The notes under the pieces were generated by a model. That model did no database searches and had not been told where the DNA came from. It saw nothing but the letters and a program-made list of their open reading frames with translations. This document shows, in pieces, positions 24,317 through 35,800 of a stretch of 64,000 bases of DNA. The stretch's first letter is position 1; each line of letters begins with the position of its first letter. The DNA lies in NCBI GenBank assembly GCA_958295855.1, contig OY282383.1, forward strand, positions 564,481-628,480. Reading direction: 5' to 3'. The stretch is from an uncultured Poribacteria bacterium (GTDB lineage: Bacteria > Poribacteria > WGA-4E > WGA-3G). The translations under genes and the position numbers were made by a program.

Positions 24317-25558
24317 TCAGGCATCCAAGGTAAACCGAATTGTATTAAAACGCCGCGCCAACCTTGCCACATCAGGTTTAACAACTTCAGGTGCCTGCCC
24401 AGAGAGCGCAGCCACAAGACAGTCGGCAATTTCCGGTGCATCTGCTGGTGTCATCCCCCATCGGGTTATCTCTTGCACCCCAATACGCAATCCAGCGGTT
24501 CCGGCACCAGCCGAAAGGGCTGCGGCACCTGCGATAATATGGCACGCCTCCAGCTGCGCTGCGAGCGCGCTGCCTTCCCCATAAGCATCCACAATCAGTA
24601 TCAATGTATGTGACTCCGTGAAGCCGAGTTCAGCACCAAGCATCGGCACACCGCGCAGCGCCAATGCTTGTCCCAAAGCCTTCGCGTTCGCAACGATTGC
24701 ATCCGCATGCGCTTTACCACACGCCATCCATTCAACAAAGGTGCCGGCTAACGCGGGCAACCGACTCAGATGATGATTGCTCATTAGCAAGGGATAAAGT
24801 GTTCCCCCAATCCGTTCCGCAATAGATTTGTCATTGGTTAAAATCATTCCGCCTTGCGGGCCTGCAAGCGTTTTGTGGGTGCTGGAGATAATGACATCCG
24901 CGCCTTCATCAAAGGGAGACTGAAACCGTCCACCTGCGATGAGCCCGATAACATGCGCTGCGTCGTAGATGAGATAGGAGTCCGGATTCGCTTGACGCAT
25001 CGCTTGTTTCAACGCCGCAACCGGTTGTGGGAAGAGAAACACGCCAGATCCGATGTTTATGAGCTCGGGTCTGTGCTTTTCAATCAGGGCAAGCGTTGCC
25101 CCGAGATGGATGTTTGAGCGGTCTCCATCCCATGGAATCGGAATGGATTGCAGTTCTACCTTGAGGGGTGACGCTGCCAGCTTGTGGGCATAATGGTGTC
25201 CGTTATGAACTTCCAAGGCGGTATCGCCCGGTGCTGCCAACGCGAACGTGGTTGCAATCCCTGCGATATTCCCCGATAGCGGGCGGAAATCGACATACGC
25301 TGCGCCGAAGAGCTCCTTTGCCAACGCTTGCGTGTATGCCTCTATTTCGGCAATATAACGGTTGCCTTTGTAATTCCGCTGGTAAAGGTCGATACCGGCA
25401 TAATTCCCGTATCGCCGTGCCAGTTTTTCGTCAAAAAGTGCCTCTACTAATGGCGACGGTGTATTCTCCGAAGCAATGAGGTTAAGGCAGGTTTCACGAT
25501 ACTCGTGATGTTTATCAAGCAGCGAGGCGAGTTTCTGAACTTTTTCATTCGCATTCAT
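24317..25558 (-). CDS. Serine hydroxymethyltransferase-like PLP enzyme
   Basis: A 413-residue fold-type I PLP enzyme related to GlyA, which transfers a one-carbon unit between serine and tetrahydrofolate. Seen: CLNLIASENTPSPLVEALFD, RYGNYAGIDLYQRNYKGNRY, DFRPLSGNIAG, YDAAHVIGLIAGGRFQSPFD and the PLP lysine in STHKTLAGPQGGM. Several positions differ from canonical GlyA (a GIDLYQRNYKG segment replaces the usual GYPG-type loop), so it may be a paralogue acting on another amino acid. Start at 25558, with GGAG 7 bases upstream. Convergent with the MFS gene. Confidence 0.82.
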   Translation of the reverse strand: MNANEKVQKLASLLDKHHEYRETCLNLIASENTPSPLVEALFDEKLARRYGNYAGIDLYQRNYKGNRYIAEIEAYTQALAKELFGAAYVDFRPLSGNIAGIATTFALAAPGDTALEVHNGHHYAHKLAASPLKVELQSIPIPWDGDRSNIHLGATLALIEKHRPELINIGSGVFLFPQPVAALKQAMRQANPDSYLIYDAAHVIGLIAGGRFQSPFDEGADVIISSTHKTLAGPQGGMILTNDKSIAERIGGTLYPLLMSNHHLSRLPALAGTFVEWMACGKAHADAIVANAKALGQALALRGVPMLGAELGFTESHTLILIVDAYGEGSALAAQLEACHIIAGAAALSAGAGTAGLRIGVQEITRWGMTPADAPEIADCLVAALSGQAPEVVKPDVARLARRFNTIRFTLDA

Positions 25559-25644
25559 TGGTATCTCCAGTGAATTCCAGGGTATGGTTGTTTTTAGAGA
25601 GAGTTTACCAGTTTGTGGTGCCGCTGTCAACTCATTTTTCTTTT

Positions 25645-26810
25645 GTCTGAATCGCGGATTATCGCGGATTACGCAGAATGACGCGGATTTTGGGGCCCGC
25701 GCGGAATGACGTTTTCTTGTAGGGGTAGGCCTTGTGCCTCCCCTTCCTATGTAGGGGTAGGCCTTGTGCCTCCCCTTCCTATGTAGGGGTAGGCCTTGTG
25801 CCTCCCCTTTAGCCCCAGCGGGGCGGTATGTGTATAGTACCGCGGTCTTCCCTAGATGCTAAGCCCCAGCGGGGCGACATGTGTAGCGACGCTATCTAAA
25901 TCGCGGAGTATCGCGGATGACGCAGAATGACGCGGATTTCTTTCGTCTGAATCGCGGATTTACACGGATAACGCGGAATGACGCGGATTTTTGGGGTGTC
26001 TCGCGGGTCAACATTTTTTGTAGGGGTAGGCCTTGTGCCTACCCTCCCTGTGTAGGGGTAGGCCTTGTGCCTACCCTTTAGCCCCAGCGGGGCGACATGT
26101 GTATAGAAACGCGTTCTGCCCTAGATGCTAAGCCCCAGCGGGGCGACATGTGTAGCAACGCTATCTAAATCGCGGCTGTCTTTCGTCTGAATCGCGGATT
26201 TACGCGGATTACACAGAATGACGCGGATTTTGGGGCATCGCGCGGAATGACGTTTTCTTGTAGGGGTAGGCCTTGTGCCTCCCCTTTAGCCCCAGCGGGG
26301 CGGTATGTGTATAGTACCGCGGTCTTCCCTAGATGCTAAGCCCCAGCGGGGCGACATGTGTAGTGCCTCTGTCTGAATCGCGGATTGGCACGGATGACGC
26401 AGATTTTGCACGTCTGAATCGCGGATTATCACGGATTACGCAGAATGACGCGGATTTTGGGGTGCCGCGCGGAGCCAGCATTTTTTGGTCAGGGGAGCCG
26501 CGGCGCAGCTCACCCACAAAAAAACAGGGGAGGCACAAGAAATACCCCTACAAAGAAATGAATAGCAAGCCACCGAAGATGTTGAATGGAAAGGACACCC
26601 AAAATCCGCGTTAATCTGCGTCATCCGCGATAATCCGCGATTCAGACGAAAGACAGCCGCGGCGCAGCTGACCCGCAAGAAAACAAGGGTAGGCACAAGG
26701 CCTACCCCTACAGAAAAGAAAATAAGCGCAAGATGCCGAAGATGCTGACCCGCGAGACACCCCAAAATCCGCGTTAATCTGCGTCATCCGCGATAATCCG
26801 CGATTCAGAC
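25645..26810. repeat. Intergenic repeat array A
   Basis: More than 1 kb built from three recurring modules. One is GTCTGAATCGCGGATT followed by 10-12-base variations on CGCGGATTAC. The second is the hairpin GGGTAGGC-CTTGT-GCCTACCC. The third is the GCCCC-AGC-GGGGC hairpin followed by GACATGTGTAG. Modules occur in both orientations. No protein-coding frame is convincing. Related arrays lie at 31715-32770, 37375-37880 and 46137-46400. Confidence 0.8.
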
Positions 26811-26850
26811 AAAAAAAACAGGGCAATGAACCGAAGTCCACCGCCCTGCC
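26811..26850 (-). terminator. Intrinsic terminator after lamin-tail gene 1
   Basis: On the minus strand, GGCAGGGCGG pairs with a TTGCCCTG-type arm around a CTTCGG loop, followed by a run of eight T. The second lamin-tail gene has a matching terminator at 32775-32815. Confidence 0.8.
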
Positions 26851-26884
26851 TTGGTTAGGTTAGTTTAGAATATATCCCCGAATC

Positions 26885-29800
26885 TTACTCTTGAACCTTC
26901 AAATTGCCCCACGTCGTCGTGAGTTTGCCCGCAGCACCAATATGCCCGCGCAAGCGAGTCGCACCCGTCAGACGCTGACGATTCCCATCAAACGAAACAT
27001 CCTCTATCTGGTAGTAGTAGACAATGTTCGGTTTGGCAGTCTTGTCGGTGTAGCTGTAAGTCTGCTTTTCACCTGTGGTACCCGCACCCTGAATCATCGT
27101 GGGATTGATAACCACAAACGCACCCGTCTTCGTCGCACTCCGCAGAATGTTAAACCCTGCATTGTTCAACTCCGACTGTGTCACCCATTTAATAACTACA
27201 CCAGCATCCGTACGTTTGGGTAAGAAACTTGACAAAGACACTGGCAAAGCAGTACCTGGATAGTAGCCCGGTGTGCCGACATCGTCTGCAATACCGTAGT
27301 AGGTGTCGCTCGGAATCCGGATCAGTTGCTCGGAACCTTTCGCGCTAACCCAGTTGTCTGTTGCAATTCTGCTGTCATAGTAGCGGATAAGCGAGATACG
27401 TTGCTCCGGATTACCAATATTAGCCTCTGTCAACAGCTCCGCACCAATCGTCACTGTGTCGGTGGGAGTGCCTGACAACGCCACATCTTTGCCGAACAAC
27501 TCCAACGTGAACCCTTTCATGCTCAGCATCGAAAACCGGCTATTGTCAACCTCTAACGCTTGCCGCGCACCTCCGCTGTCGGTCCACAAGAGCATCACGC
27601 GCTGGGAGTTCAGCGGCTGCGGTGCAGAACCACGACGCGTCGCAATCAGTATCGTCTGGTTCGGGCCAATAATGTAACCGTTAGGCAGATTGATAGTGAC
27701 ATTCTGACGGGAATCCACATCAGTGCCCACATTTTTTATTTTCAGATGCCACGCATCAAGCTTGACACCTCGGGTAGCCGAACTATTGCGGAGCTCTATC
27801 CATTGCGGATAACGCCCGTTATCGGAAACTACCATAATCTCACTGATGGTAACTGCACCACCAGCAAGATCGCCCGGTTTTTCCTTGAGCGCATCATTCG
27901 GGAACCCAGGTGTGCCACCATTGGCAGGCGTGTTATCCGCACTCCGGTCATACCCTAGCCCGGTGTAATTTGCATAATCCCACACTTTTTCGCCAAAACC
28001 TTCACCAGCCTTATTGCGCTTATACACTCTGCCCTTGGCAAGATCGCCATTAATCGCGTTGCCGTTCCCTGCGGGCGTGGCTATAAGGGGCCAAATACTG
28101 GTTTTCAACCCCTCATCTGGTAAAAAGAGCTCACCACTGATATCGACGATCTTTTCATGGTTCGTTTTAGGCTCGCTGCGCAGCACTAACAGGAACTTAC
28201 CATTCCCAGGCAGAGTACTTAGACCCGCATGGGGCAGAACAATCGTGCCCTTCGCATCATAGAACATCGCATCCGTCTGGAGGCCGCTCTTTTCCTGATC
28301 GGCTGCCGCAGTCATACCCTTCTCAGAATCCCCAAACTTTTTGCCGCGCGCTAAAGGCGTGTTCAACGGATCTTTGTTCACTAGGAGCAACACCTTGCCA
28401 GCACCGAGTTTGTAATCACCCTTATTATTTGGGAAATGCATCACAGGATGTTCCTTACGATCCGCATCGATAATGCTCAACTGCCAGTTTTTGAGATTGG
28501 CTTCACCCGTGGACACATTGCGGAGCTCTATCCAAATGTTGTCTGGGTTGTCACTGTGCCCTATCTCGTTGATGATAACAGGCCCATACGGGATAGGGGT
28601 TCGCTGTGCCTGCGTTATCTGCGTGGCAGGTTTCGCACCCGGGGTCGCGATACGATTGGACGCAATATTGAGCGCAGGAGTAGTGCTGGCCTCCCAACTC
28701 CCAGAAAGCGTGCCATTATTCACATCATTCGCCGCCTTGCTGAAATCAACTTTACGGCGCATGGAGATCAGCGGCACAACATCAGCACCTGCCGTATCCT
28801 CAGTCGCAGCCAAGGCCACTGTTCGCCCACCTTGGCCCGGCACGGCCCATTTGCCATTCCCCAAGTTACCTACGGTATCAACCGCATTGTCATCGGCAGA
28901 GAAAGTGCCGCTGAGGGCTGGCGTGATTTTCAACGCGTAATCTGACAAATCTGCAATCGCCGCACCTGCATTGTAAATCTCAAGCCACTGGCTCAACTTC
29001 GGATCGGCCTGACTCAGATCGCTACCCCACATGATTTCGGTGATGATGGGACCCAATATCTTACTTGTTGTGCCTACGGCTCTTTTGTCAACCAATTCAA
29101 GGGTACCACCGTTGCCGTTGGGGCCGAACAAGTTTTCTAAGTTCGGCAAGTGCGCTATAGGATGAAACGTCTTCGCTAAGCCGGTGTTGGAGACAGACGC
29201 ACCGCTGTGCGCTAGCACAACAAAACCTTTGGCGGGAAGCCGTACTGATGGCAAAGTACGCGTACCTTTGGTCGGCACACCCAAAGTGGAGGCGAGACTA
29301 ATGATGGGGACCGTTAACGCATTGGATTCCCGATTCCCGTTACCCGCAATGTCTTGCACCTTGTTCTCAGGTACCGTTAACGTTACATCTCCATCATAAT
29401 CCACAGGCGGTGTGATAGTCGCTTTGTAGACAAGGAACGAGGCAGAGTTCCAGATGCGACCCGACGTATCGGTCTCGCGATGGTCTAACCCGATATAACT
29501 CACCTCAACACCCCACTCCGACGCAATGACATCGTCACCGGTAATCTTGACATCATCACCTTCAAAACTCTCTCCGATTTCCTCCGCTATGGAAGAAAGG
29601 GAAGACTGAGCGTCAACGTTGGAAAACCGGAATTCCACATCAAACGCACCTGTCTGTGCGGCAGATTCCATAACATCTGCTGCGGCTCGAAGTGTCGCAA
29701 GGGTTATATGCTCATTGCTCTTATCATCCGTATGCGTCACACCATTCTTTATCACACCCGGGATGTACACATTCGGACGGATGGGATCCACAAGATACTG

Positions 29801-31147
29801 GATCGTTGTCTCCTTAAAACCGTCGGGTTTGAGGGTGAAGCTGGCTCCCTCGTGGTCATCCCGCCAACTTGTGAGATCTGGATCGTTGCCAAGATATGCT
29901 CTCAGCGGCGTTTCAAGGTCTACATTCATATCCAGCGGGTTGCCAGCCAAATCTGTTATGTACTTAGGATTGGCAAGCAGTGGCTGATCCGCCCAAACGC
30001 TGATACTTGTGTCATGGGTGTTATGCCGAAAATTGCTCCACAAAGTTATGCCGCCGAAGTTGTCATCGTGTGCTCCCACTGTGTAGTGGAAGGTTAGCAG
30101 ATTGTCTCCGTCAGTTGCATCCGCATCTGTGAGCGTTGCCTCATCACCCTGAACGCCCTCTCCCCCCAACATCAGCGTCGGTTTATTAGTGGTGTCCACC
30201 TTCACGGGTTCACTAAACTTAAGCCGAATAGAAATGACATCGCCCTCTCTCCAATAAGAAGCTTTCCTGCTGTTCGTCAGCTCTGGCTTGGACCAGCCAT
30301 CAGCGTTGACGAGCGCCGCTTGCGCTGTGTACTCGGCACCGCCTATGCCCCGCCCTTGCAAATCAAGGTGCTCTTGGCGGACGTGGTGATAGCGGGATGG
30401 CGCACCCGTGCCACCTGGGCGGGGAGCAGCATCTAGGGGAGTTCCGCTACTGTTAACATACTGAATCGGGTAGTCGCCTGCTGCGGGGGTAGACAGCGTC
30501 GGACGGATAGTTTCTGCGCTGGGCCAGTGGAGAGTGACACCGCTAGGGATTGTCAGAGTCCCGACATCGGTTGCGGTTGTACCGTCGGCACCTATTACAC
30601 CCGCTGATCCCGACGCAGGGGCTAAGGGGTTAAGCACATTTACAAAGCCAAAGGTCCCAGTGTCGCCGCTTGCTACCGTGTAGGTGTAGACGAGCGTGCG
30701 CCATTCTACATTGTCGATTCTGCTAGCAAGATGATCAGCAGTTGCACCGGTACCATAGGTGTAAACAGTCTGCGAGTTACTATCTGCTCTAAGGGGTCCT
30801 ACGGCGTATTTACTCGTCACAGTGCCTATCCTTAGGCGTAACCGTGCTCCATTGGCGTTAGTTGCCTCGATATTACCGCTAAAAGTCACTGCGATTCCGA
30901 TAACACTACCGATTCCGAGGGTCGTGGTACTTGCAGTTGCAGATGTCAATGCTGTCAAACCGCTCACAAGGTTCCCGCTAGTGTCTACGATGTCTGTCGA
31001 GGCAGCGGAAGGGCCCTTGCTTACGTAGATGTTAATATCACTGATCGTAACGGCTTGCGCCTGCACTGCCCTCGGTGCAGCAAGGGTAGCAACGCCGGCA
31101 AGCAGCAGTAACACGAGAAACTTGGTCATAAAAGAATTTTTATTCAT
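26885..31147 (-). CDS. Giant secreted lamin-tail-domain protein 1
   Basis: A 1420-residue exported protein. Signal peptide: residues 1-31 (MTKFLVLLLLAGVATLAAP core, AQA end). The middle contains Ig-like segments with YWREGDVISIRLKFSEPVKV. Lamin-tail domains are recognised by IITEIMWGSDLSQADPKLSQ, PVIINEIGHSDNPDNIWIEL and AVTISEIMVVSDNGRYPQWI, the last near residue 1104. The final 112 residues (LPVSLSSFLPKRTDAGVVIK onward) match the adhesin-type C-terminal modules often used for sorting. Probably a surface or extracellular structural protein. GGAGGAAATA precedes the ATG. The promoter is far upstream, leaving a leader of about 500 bases. Paralogue at 32850-36578. Confidence 0.8.
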   Translation of the reverse strand: MNKNSFMTKFLVLLLLAGVATLAAPRAVQAQAVTISDINIYVSKGPSAASTDIVDTSGNLVSGLTALTSATASTTTLGIGSVIGIAVTFSGNIEATNANGARLRLRIGTVTSKYAVGPLRADSNSQTVYTYGTGATADHLASRIDNVEWRTLVYTYTVASGDTGTFGFVNVLNPLAPASGSAGVIGADGTTATDVGTLTIPSGVTLHWPSAETIRPTLSTPAAGDYPIQYVNSSGTPLDAAPRPGGTGAPSRYHHVRQEHLDLQGRGIGGAEYTAQAALVNADGWSKPELTNSRKASYWREGDVISIRLKFSEPVKVDTTNKPTLMLGGEGVQGDEATLTDADATDGDNLLTFHYTVGAHDDNFGGITLWSNFRHNTHDTSISVWADQPLLANPKYITDLAGNPLDMNVDLETPLRAYLGNDPDLTSWRDDHEGASFTLKPDGFKETTIQYLVDPIRPNVYIPGVIKNGVTHTDDKSNEHITLATLRAAADVMESAAQTGAFDVEFRFSNVDAQSSLSSIAEEIGESFEGDDVKITGDDVIASEWGVEVSYIGLDHRETDTSGRIWNSASFLVYKATITPPVDYDGDVTLTVPENKVQDIAGNGNRESNALTVPIISLASTLGVPTKGTRTLPSVRLPAKGFVVLAHSGASVSNTGLAKTFHPIAHLPNLENLFGPNGNGGTLELVDKRAVGTTSKILGPIITEIMWGSDLSQADPKLSQWLEIYNAGAAIADLSDYALKITPALSGTFSADDNAVDTVGNLGNGKWAVPGQGGRTVALAATEDTAGADVVPLISMRRKVDFSKAANDVNNGTLSGSWEASTTPALNIASNRIATPGAKPATQITQAQRTPIPYGPVIINEIGHSDNPDNIWIELRNVSTGEANLKNWQLSIIDADRKEHPVMHFPNNKGDYKLGAGKVLLLVNKDPLNTPLARGKKFGDSEKGMTAAADQEKSGLQTDAMFYDAKGTIVLPHAGLSTLPGNGKFLLVLRSEPKTNHEKIVDISGELFLPDEGLKTSIWPLIATPAGNGNAINGDLAKGRVYKRNKAGEGFGEKVWDYANYTGLGYDRSADNTPANGGTPGFPNDALKEKPGDLAGGAVTISEIMVVSDNGRYPQWIELRNSSATRGVKLDAWHLKIKNVGTDVDSRQNVTINLPNGYIIGPNQTILIATRRGSAPQPLNSQRVMLLWTDSGGARQALEVDNSRFSMLSMKGFTLELFGKDVALSGTPTDTVTIGAELLTEANIGNPEQRISLIRYYDSRIATDNWVSAKGSEQLIRIPSDTYYGIADDVGTPGYYPGTALPVSLSSFLPKRTDAGVVIKWVTQSELNNAGFNILRSATKTGAFVVINPTMIQGAGTTGEKQTYSYTDKTAKPNIVYYYQIEDVSFDGNRQRLTGATRLRGHIGAAGKLTTTWGNLKVQE

Positions 31148-31668
31148 TTATTTCCTCCTTAAATACCAACTGTTAGTGAACTTATGTGAAAAGAGGGAAA
31201 CCGTGGGCAGCATCCCACGGTTTTCCGGTGTGCTAGGTAACTTGGGGGAAGAGATTTTCCCCAAATAATGCTTGTGGCGGCGTGTGCCGGAGTTGGGCAG
31301 CGCGGTGCTGCAGCAGGTAACACAGCGTGAATCGGTTTCGGTGTGGAAGAGGTGTGGAACAATGCATCCCTTGGAAGGTGCCCGATGTCGGGTTCCAAGA
31401 GGTATATCGGGTGTTGGAAGTCAGAGATGGAGCGAATGCGTTCTCCCAGGGGCCGCAGGGAGAGGGTGCGCGATGCGCGGTGCGCGACTTCAGGTGCCCG
31501 TTGGGGTGTGGGAGAGGTGGTATATTTTAACCTATTTGTTAATACGGGGGGGTTATACGTTAACTTTCGGTAATATCTAAAGGCGCGTAAAGGCGCGAAA
31601 GCACCTCGCACGCTTGAAACAGAAATATTCACGTTAAGATGGTGGGTTCGGTTCTCCATAACATTTAA
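31148..31668 (-). promoter_or_regulatory. Long 5' leader of lamin-tail gene 1
   Basis: About 515 bases between the promoter (31669-31697) and the start codon, with no convincing gene. It includes a strong stem at 31195-31226 (GGGAAACCGTGGG paired with CCCACGGTTTTCC, loop CAGCAT) just upstream of the ribosome site. It shares blocks such as CAGCAGGTAAC(A/G)CAGCGTG with the leader of the paralogue. A structured regulatory leader is inferred; no known riboswitch class matches. Confidence 0.5.
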
Positions 31669-31697
31669 ATGATAACACATTAAAACGTTTTTGTCAA
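31669..31697 (-). promoter_or_regulatory. Promoter of lamin-tail gene 1
   Basis: Minus strand TTGACA (31692-31697), 17-base spacer, TATCAT (31669-31674). Confidence 0.65.
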
Positions 31698-31714
31698 GGG
31701 GTGGTTTCACTCTT

Positions 31715-32770
31715 TTCGTCTGAATCGCGGATTATCGCGGAGAACGCGGAAGAACGCGGAATGACGCGGATTTTTCTCGTCTGAATCGCGGATTATCGCG
31801 GAGAACGCGGAAGAACGCGGATTTTTGGGGTGTCTCGCGGAATGACGTTTTCTTGTAGGGGTATGCCTTGTGCCTCCCCTTCCTATGTAGGGGTAGGCCT
31901 TGTGCCTACCCTTTAGCCCCAGCGGGGCGGTATGTGTATAGTACCGCGGCCTGCCCTAGATGCTAAGCCCCAGCGGGGCGACATGTGTAGCGACGCTATC
32001 TAAATCGCGGATTTCTTTCGTCTGAATCGCGGATTTACGCGGATTACACAGATAAACGCGGATTTTGGGGTGCCGCGCGAGCCAACATTTTTTGTAGGGG
32101 TAGGCCTTGTGCCTCCCCTTCCTATGTAGGGGTAGGCCTTGTGCCTACCCTTTAGCCCCAGCGGGGCGGTATGTGTATAGTACCGCGGCCTACCCTAAAT
32201 GCTAAGCCCCAGCGGGGCGGTATGTGTCGCGCCTCTGTCTGAATCGCGGAGTGGCACGGATGACGCAGATTAACGCGGATTTTGCGCGTCTGAATCGCGG
32301 ATTATCGCGGATTACGCAGATAAACGCGGATTTTGGGGCATCGCGCGGGTCAGCATTTTTTGTAGGCGTAGGCGCGGCACAGCTCACCCACAAGAAAACA
32401 GGGGAGGCACAAGGCCTACCCCTACAAAACAACCTTAGTCCCGTAGGGGCGGGGTCTCCCCGCCCGATTGGGAGCCGTATCAGATAGCGTCAAGACACAT
32501 GTCGCCCCGCTGGGGCTTAGCATCTAGGGAGGCCTGCGTTTCTATACACATTGTGCCCTGACAGGACTAAAATGCGCCGCGCCCATAAGCGCCGTGCATT
32601 CAGACGAACCTCCCCTCACCTTCCCGAAAATGTTGAACCGCGAGGCCCCCAAAATCCGCGTTAATCTGCGTCATCCGCGTAAATCCGCGATTCAGACGAG
32701 AAAAATCCGCGCTTATCTGCGTAAATCCGCGATTCAGACGAAAAAAAATCCGCGATAATCCGGGCATTCA
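31715..32770. repeat. Intergenic repeat array B
   Basis: The same three modules as array A, including inverted copies near 32490-32530 (GTCGCCCCGCTGGGGC). It fills the space between the promoter of lamin-tail gene 1 and the terminator of gene 2. No gene. Confidence 0.8.
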
Positions 32771-32774
32771 GACG

Positions 32775-32815
32775 AAAAAAAAACAGGGCAGCGAACCGAA
32801 GTCCACCGCCCTGCC
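32775..32815 (-). terminator. Intrinsic terminator after lamin-tail gene 2
   Basis: Minus strand GGCAGGGCGG paired with CTGCCCTG around CTTCGG, followed by nine T. Nearly identical to the one after gene 1. Confidence 0.82.
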
Positions 32816-32849
32816 TTGGTTAGGTTAGTTTAGAATATATCCCCGAATC

Positions 32850-35800
32850 TTACTCTTGAACTTTCAAATTGCCCCACGTCGTCGTGAGTTTGCCCGCAGC
32901 ACCGATATGCCCGCGCAAGCGAGTCGCATCTGTCAGACGCTGCCGATTCCCATCAAACGAAACATCCTCTATCTGATAATAGTAGACAATGTTCGGTTTG
33001 GCAGTCTTGTCGGTGTAGCTGTAAGTCTGCTTTTCGCCCGTGGTACCCGCACCCCGAATCATCGTGGGATTGATAACCACAAACTCACCCGTCTTCGTCG
33101 CACTCCGCAGAATGTTAAACCCTGCGTTGTTCAACTCCGACTGCGTCGTCCACTTGATAACGACACCAGCATCCGTACGTTTGGGTAAGAAACTTGACAA
33201 AGACACTGGCAAAGCAGTACCTGGATAGTAGCCCGGTGTGCCGACATCGTCTGCAATCCCGTAGTAGGTGTCGCTCGGAATCTGGATCAGTTGCTCGGAA
33301 CCTTTCGCGCTACCCCAGTTGTCTGTTGCAACTCTGCTGTCATAGTAGCGGATAAGCGAGATACGTTGCTCCGCATCACCAATCTTGTCCGCTGTCAGCA
33401 TCGCCGCACCAATCGTCACTGTGTCGGTGGGAGTGCCTGTCAACGCCTGATCCTTGCCGAACAACTTCAACGTGAACCCTTTCATGCTCAGCATCGTAAA
33501 ACGGCTATTCTCAACCTCTAAGGCTTGCCGCGCACCTCCGCTTCCGCTGTCGTTCCACAGAAGCATCACGCGCTGGGAGTTCAGTGGCTGCGGTGCAGAA
33601 CCACGACGCGTCGCAATCAGCAGCGTCTGGTTCGGGCCAATAGTGTAAGTGTCAGGCAGAGGGACAGTGACATTCTGACGGGAATCCACATCAGTGCCCT
33701 CATTTTCTATTCGCAGATGCCAACCATTAAGGTTGATACCTTGGGAAGGCGAACTATTGCGGAGCTCTATCCATTGCGGATAACGCCCGCCATCGGAGAC
33801 TACCATAATCTCACTGATGGTCACTGCACCACTAGCAAGATCGCCCGGTTTTTCCTTGAGCGCATCATTCGGGAACCCAGGCGTGCCACCATTGACATCA
33901 GTGTTACTCGCACTCCGGTCATACCCTAGCCCGGTGTAACCTGCCACAACCCACACTTTTTCGCCAAAACCTTCACCGGCCTTAGCGCGCCTCCAGACCT
34001 TGCCCGCCTCAAACTTCTCGTTAATCACGTTGCCGTTCCCTGCGGGCGTGGCAGTAAGGGGCCAAATATTGGTGCTCAACGCAGGATCGGCTACAAAGAG
34101 CTGACCACTGATATCGACGATGTTTTCATGCTTCGTTTTCTTAGCGTTTCGCAGCACTAACAGGAACTGACCGGCATCCTCATCCGGCAGAGCACCCAGC
34201 GTGCCCTTCGCATCATAGAACATCGCATCCGTCTGGAGACCGCTCTTTTCCTGATCGGCTGCCGCAGTCATACCATTCGCATCCCCAAACTTTTTGCCGC
34301 GCGCCAAAGGCGTGTTCAACGGATCTCTGTTCACTATCAGCAGTATCTTGCCTGCACCCAGTTTGAGATCACGATCCGGGAAATCTAGCAAAACCCTTTC
34401 CTGATCCTTCCCAGTGATAACGTTCAAACGCCAGTTTTTGAGATTGGCTTCACCCGTGGTCTGGACATTGCGGAGCTCTATCCAAACGTTGTTAGCGATG
34501 GTGCTGTGCCCTATCTCGTTGATGATAACAGGCGAATACGGAATAGTGGTTCTGCTGGCCTGCGTTATCTGCGTGGCAGGTTTCGCACCCGGGGTCGCAA
34601 TACGATTGGGCGCAATATTGAGCGCAGGCGTAGTGCTGGCCTCCCAACTCCCAGAAAGCGTGCCATTATTCACTTCATTCGCCGCCTTGTTGTAATCAAC
34701 CTTACGGCGCATGGAGATCAGCGGCACAACATCAGCACCTGCGGTCTCATCAGTCGCAGCCAAGGCCACAGTTCGACCACCTTGGCCCGGCACGGCCCAT
34801 TTGCCATTCCCCAAGTTACCTACGGTATCAACCGCATTGGCATCGGGAGAGAAAGTGCCCGATAATGCTGGTGTCACTTTCAACGCGTATTTTGACAAAT
34901 CAGCAATATCCGCACCAGCATTGTAAATCTCAATCCACTGGCTCAACTTCGGATCGGCTTGACTCAGATCGCTGCCCCACATGATTTCGGTGATGATGGG
35001 ACCTAATTTCTTATCTCCAGTGCCGGTGTAAATCAATTCAAGGGTACCACCGTTGCTGTCGGGACCTAACAAGTTTTCTAAGTGCGGCAAGCTCCTTGGT
35101 ACCATCGGGTAAAACCTGTTATTTACGCCGGTGTTGGAGACAGACGCACCACCGTGTGCTAGCACAACAAAACCTTTTGGGCCAACCGTTACTGTGCTTG
35201 GCAAAGGCAGCGTCGTTTCGTTCGGCACACCCAAAGTGGTGGCGAGACTGATGACAGGGACCGTTAACGTATTGGATGCCTTACTCGGGTTACCTGCAAT
35301 GTCCATCGTGGCACCCGCAGGCACCGTTATCTTTATATCTCCGTCATAATCCACAGGCGGCGTGATGGTCGCTTTGTAGACCTTGAAGGAGGCAGAGTGT
35401 TTGACTCGCGCGTCATCATAATCCCCAGGAAATCCTGGATCCCGATGGTCTAAACCTATCACCACCGGGGTCGAGACATCCCAGCCAGCCTGGTCCGCGG
35501 CTACGCCCGGTCCAGCGATCTTGATGTCATCATCCGCGAAGCCTTGCGTGGTATCCGCAAGGGTACCCTCATCGCTAGATCCAGTCGCATAATTGAAAAA
35601 TAGGAATTCCACATCAAAGGGCCCTGTCACACTGTCACCCTCGGTAACACCCACATTGGCATTTGTGGCTGTAAAACCACCCGTGCTAAAGTCCACCGCT
35701 GCTGTGCGTAAATCACCAGTATGAGTAGCAGGCTTGATTATGCCGGTGATTCTCACGTTCGCCGGTACAGCATCTATGAGATACTTAAGGCCATCGTGAA

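Noticed and set aside
25645..26810. CRISPR array
   Set aside because: The repeats are mixed modules of several kinds, in both orientations, without regular unique spacers, and no cas genes are present.
31148..31668. c-di-GMP (GEMM) or other known riboswitch in the lamin-tail leaders
   Set aside because: The conserved core sequences of the known class I switch are not present; only the strong hairpin is clear.
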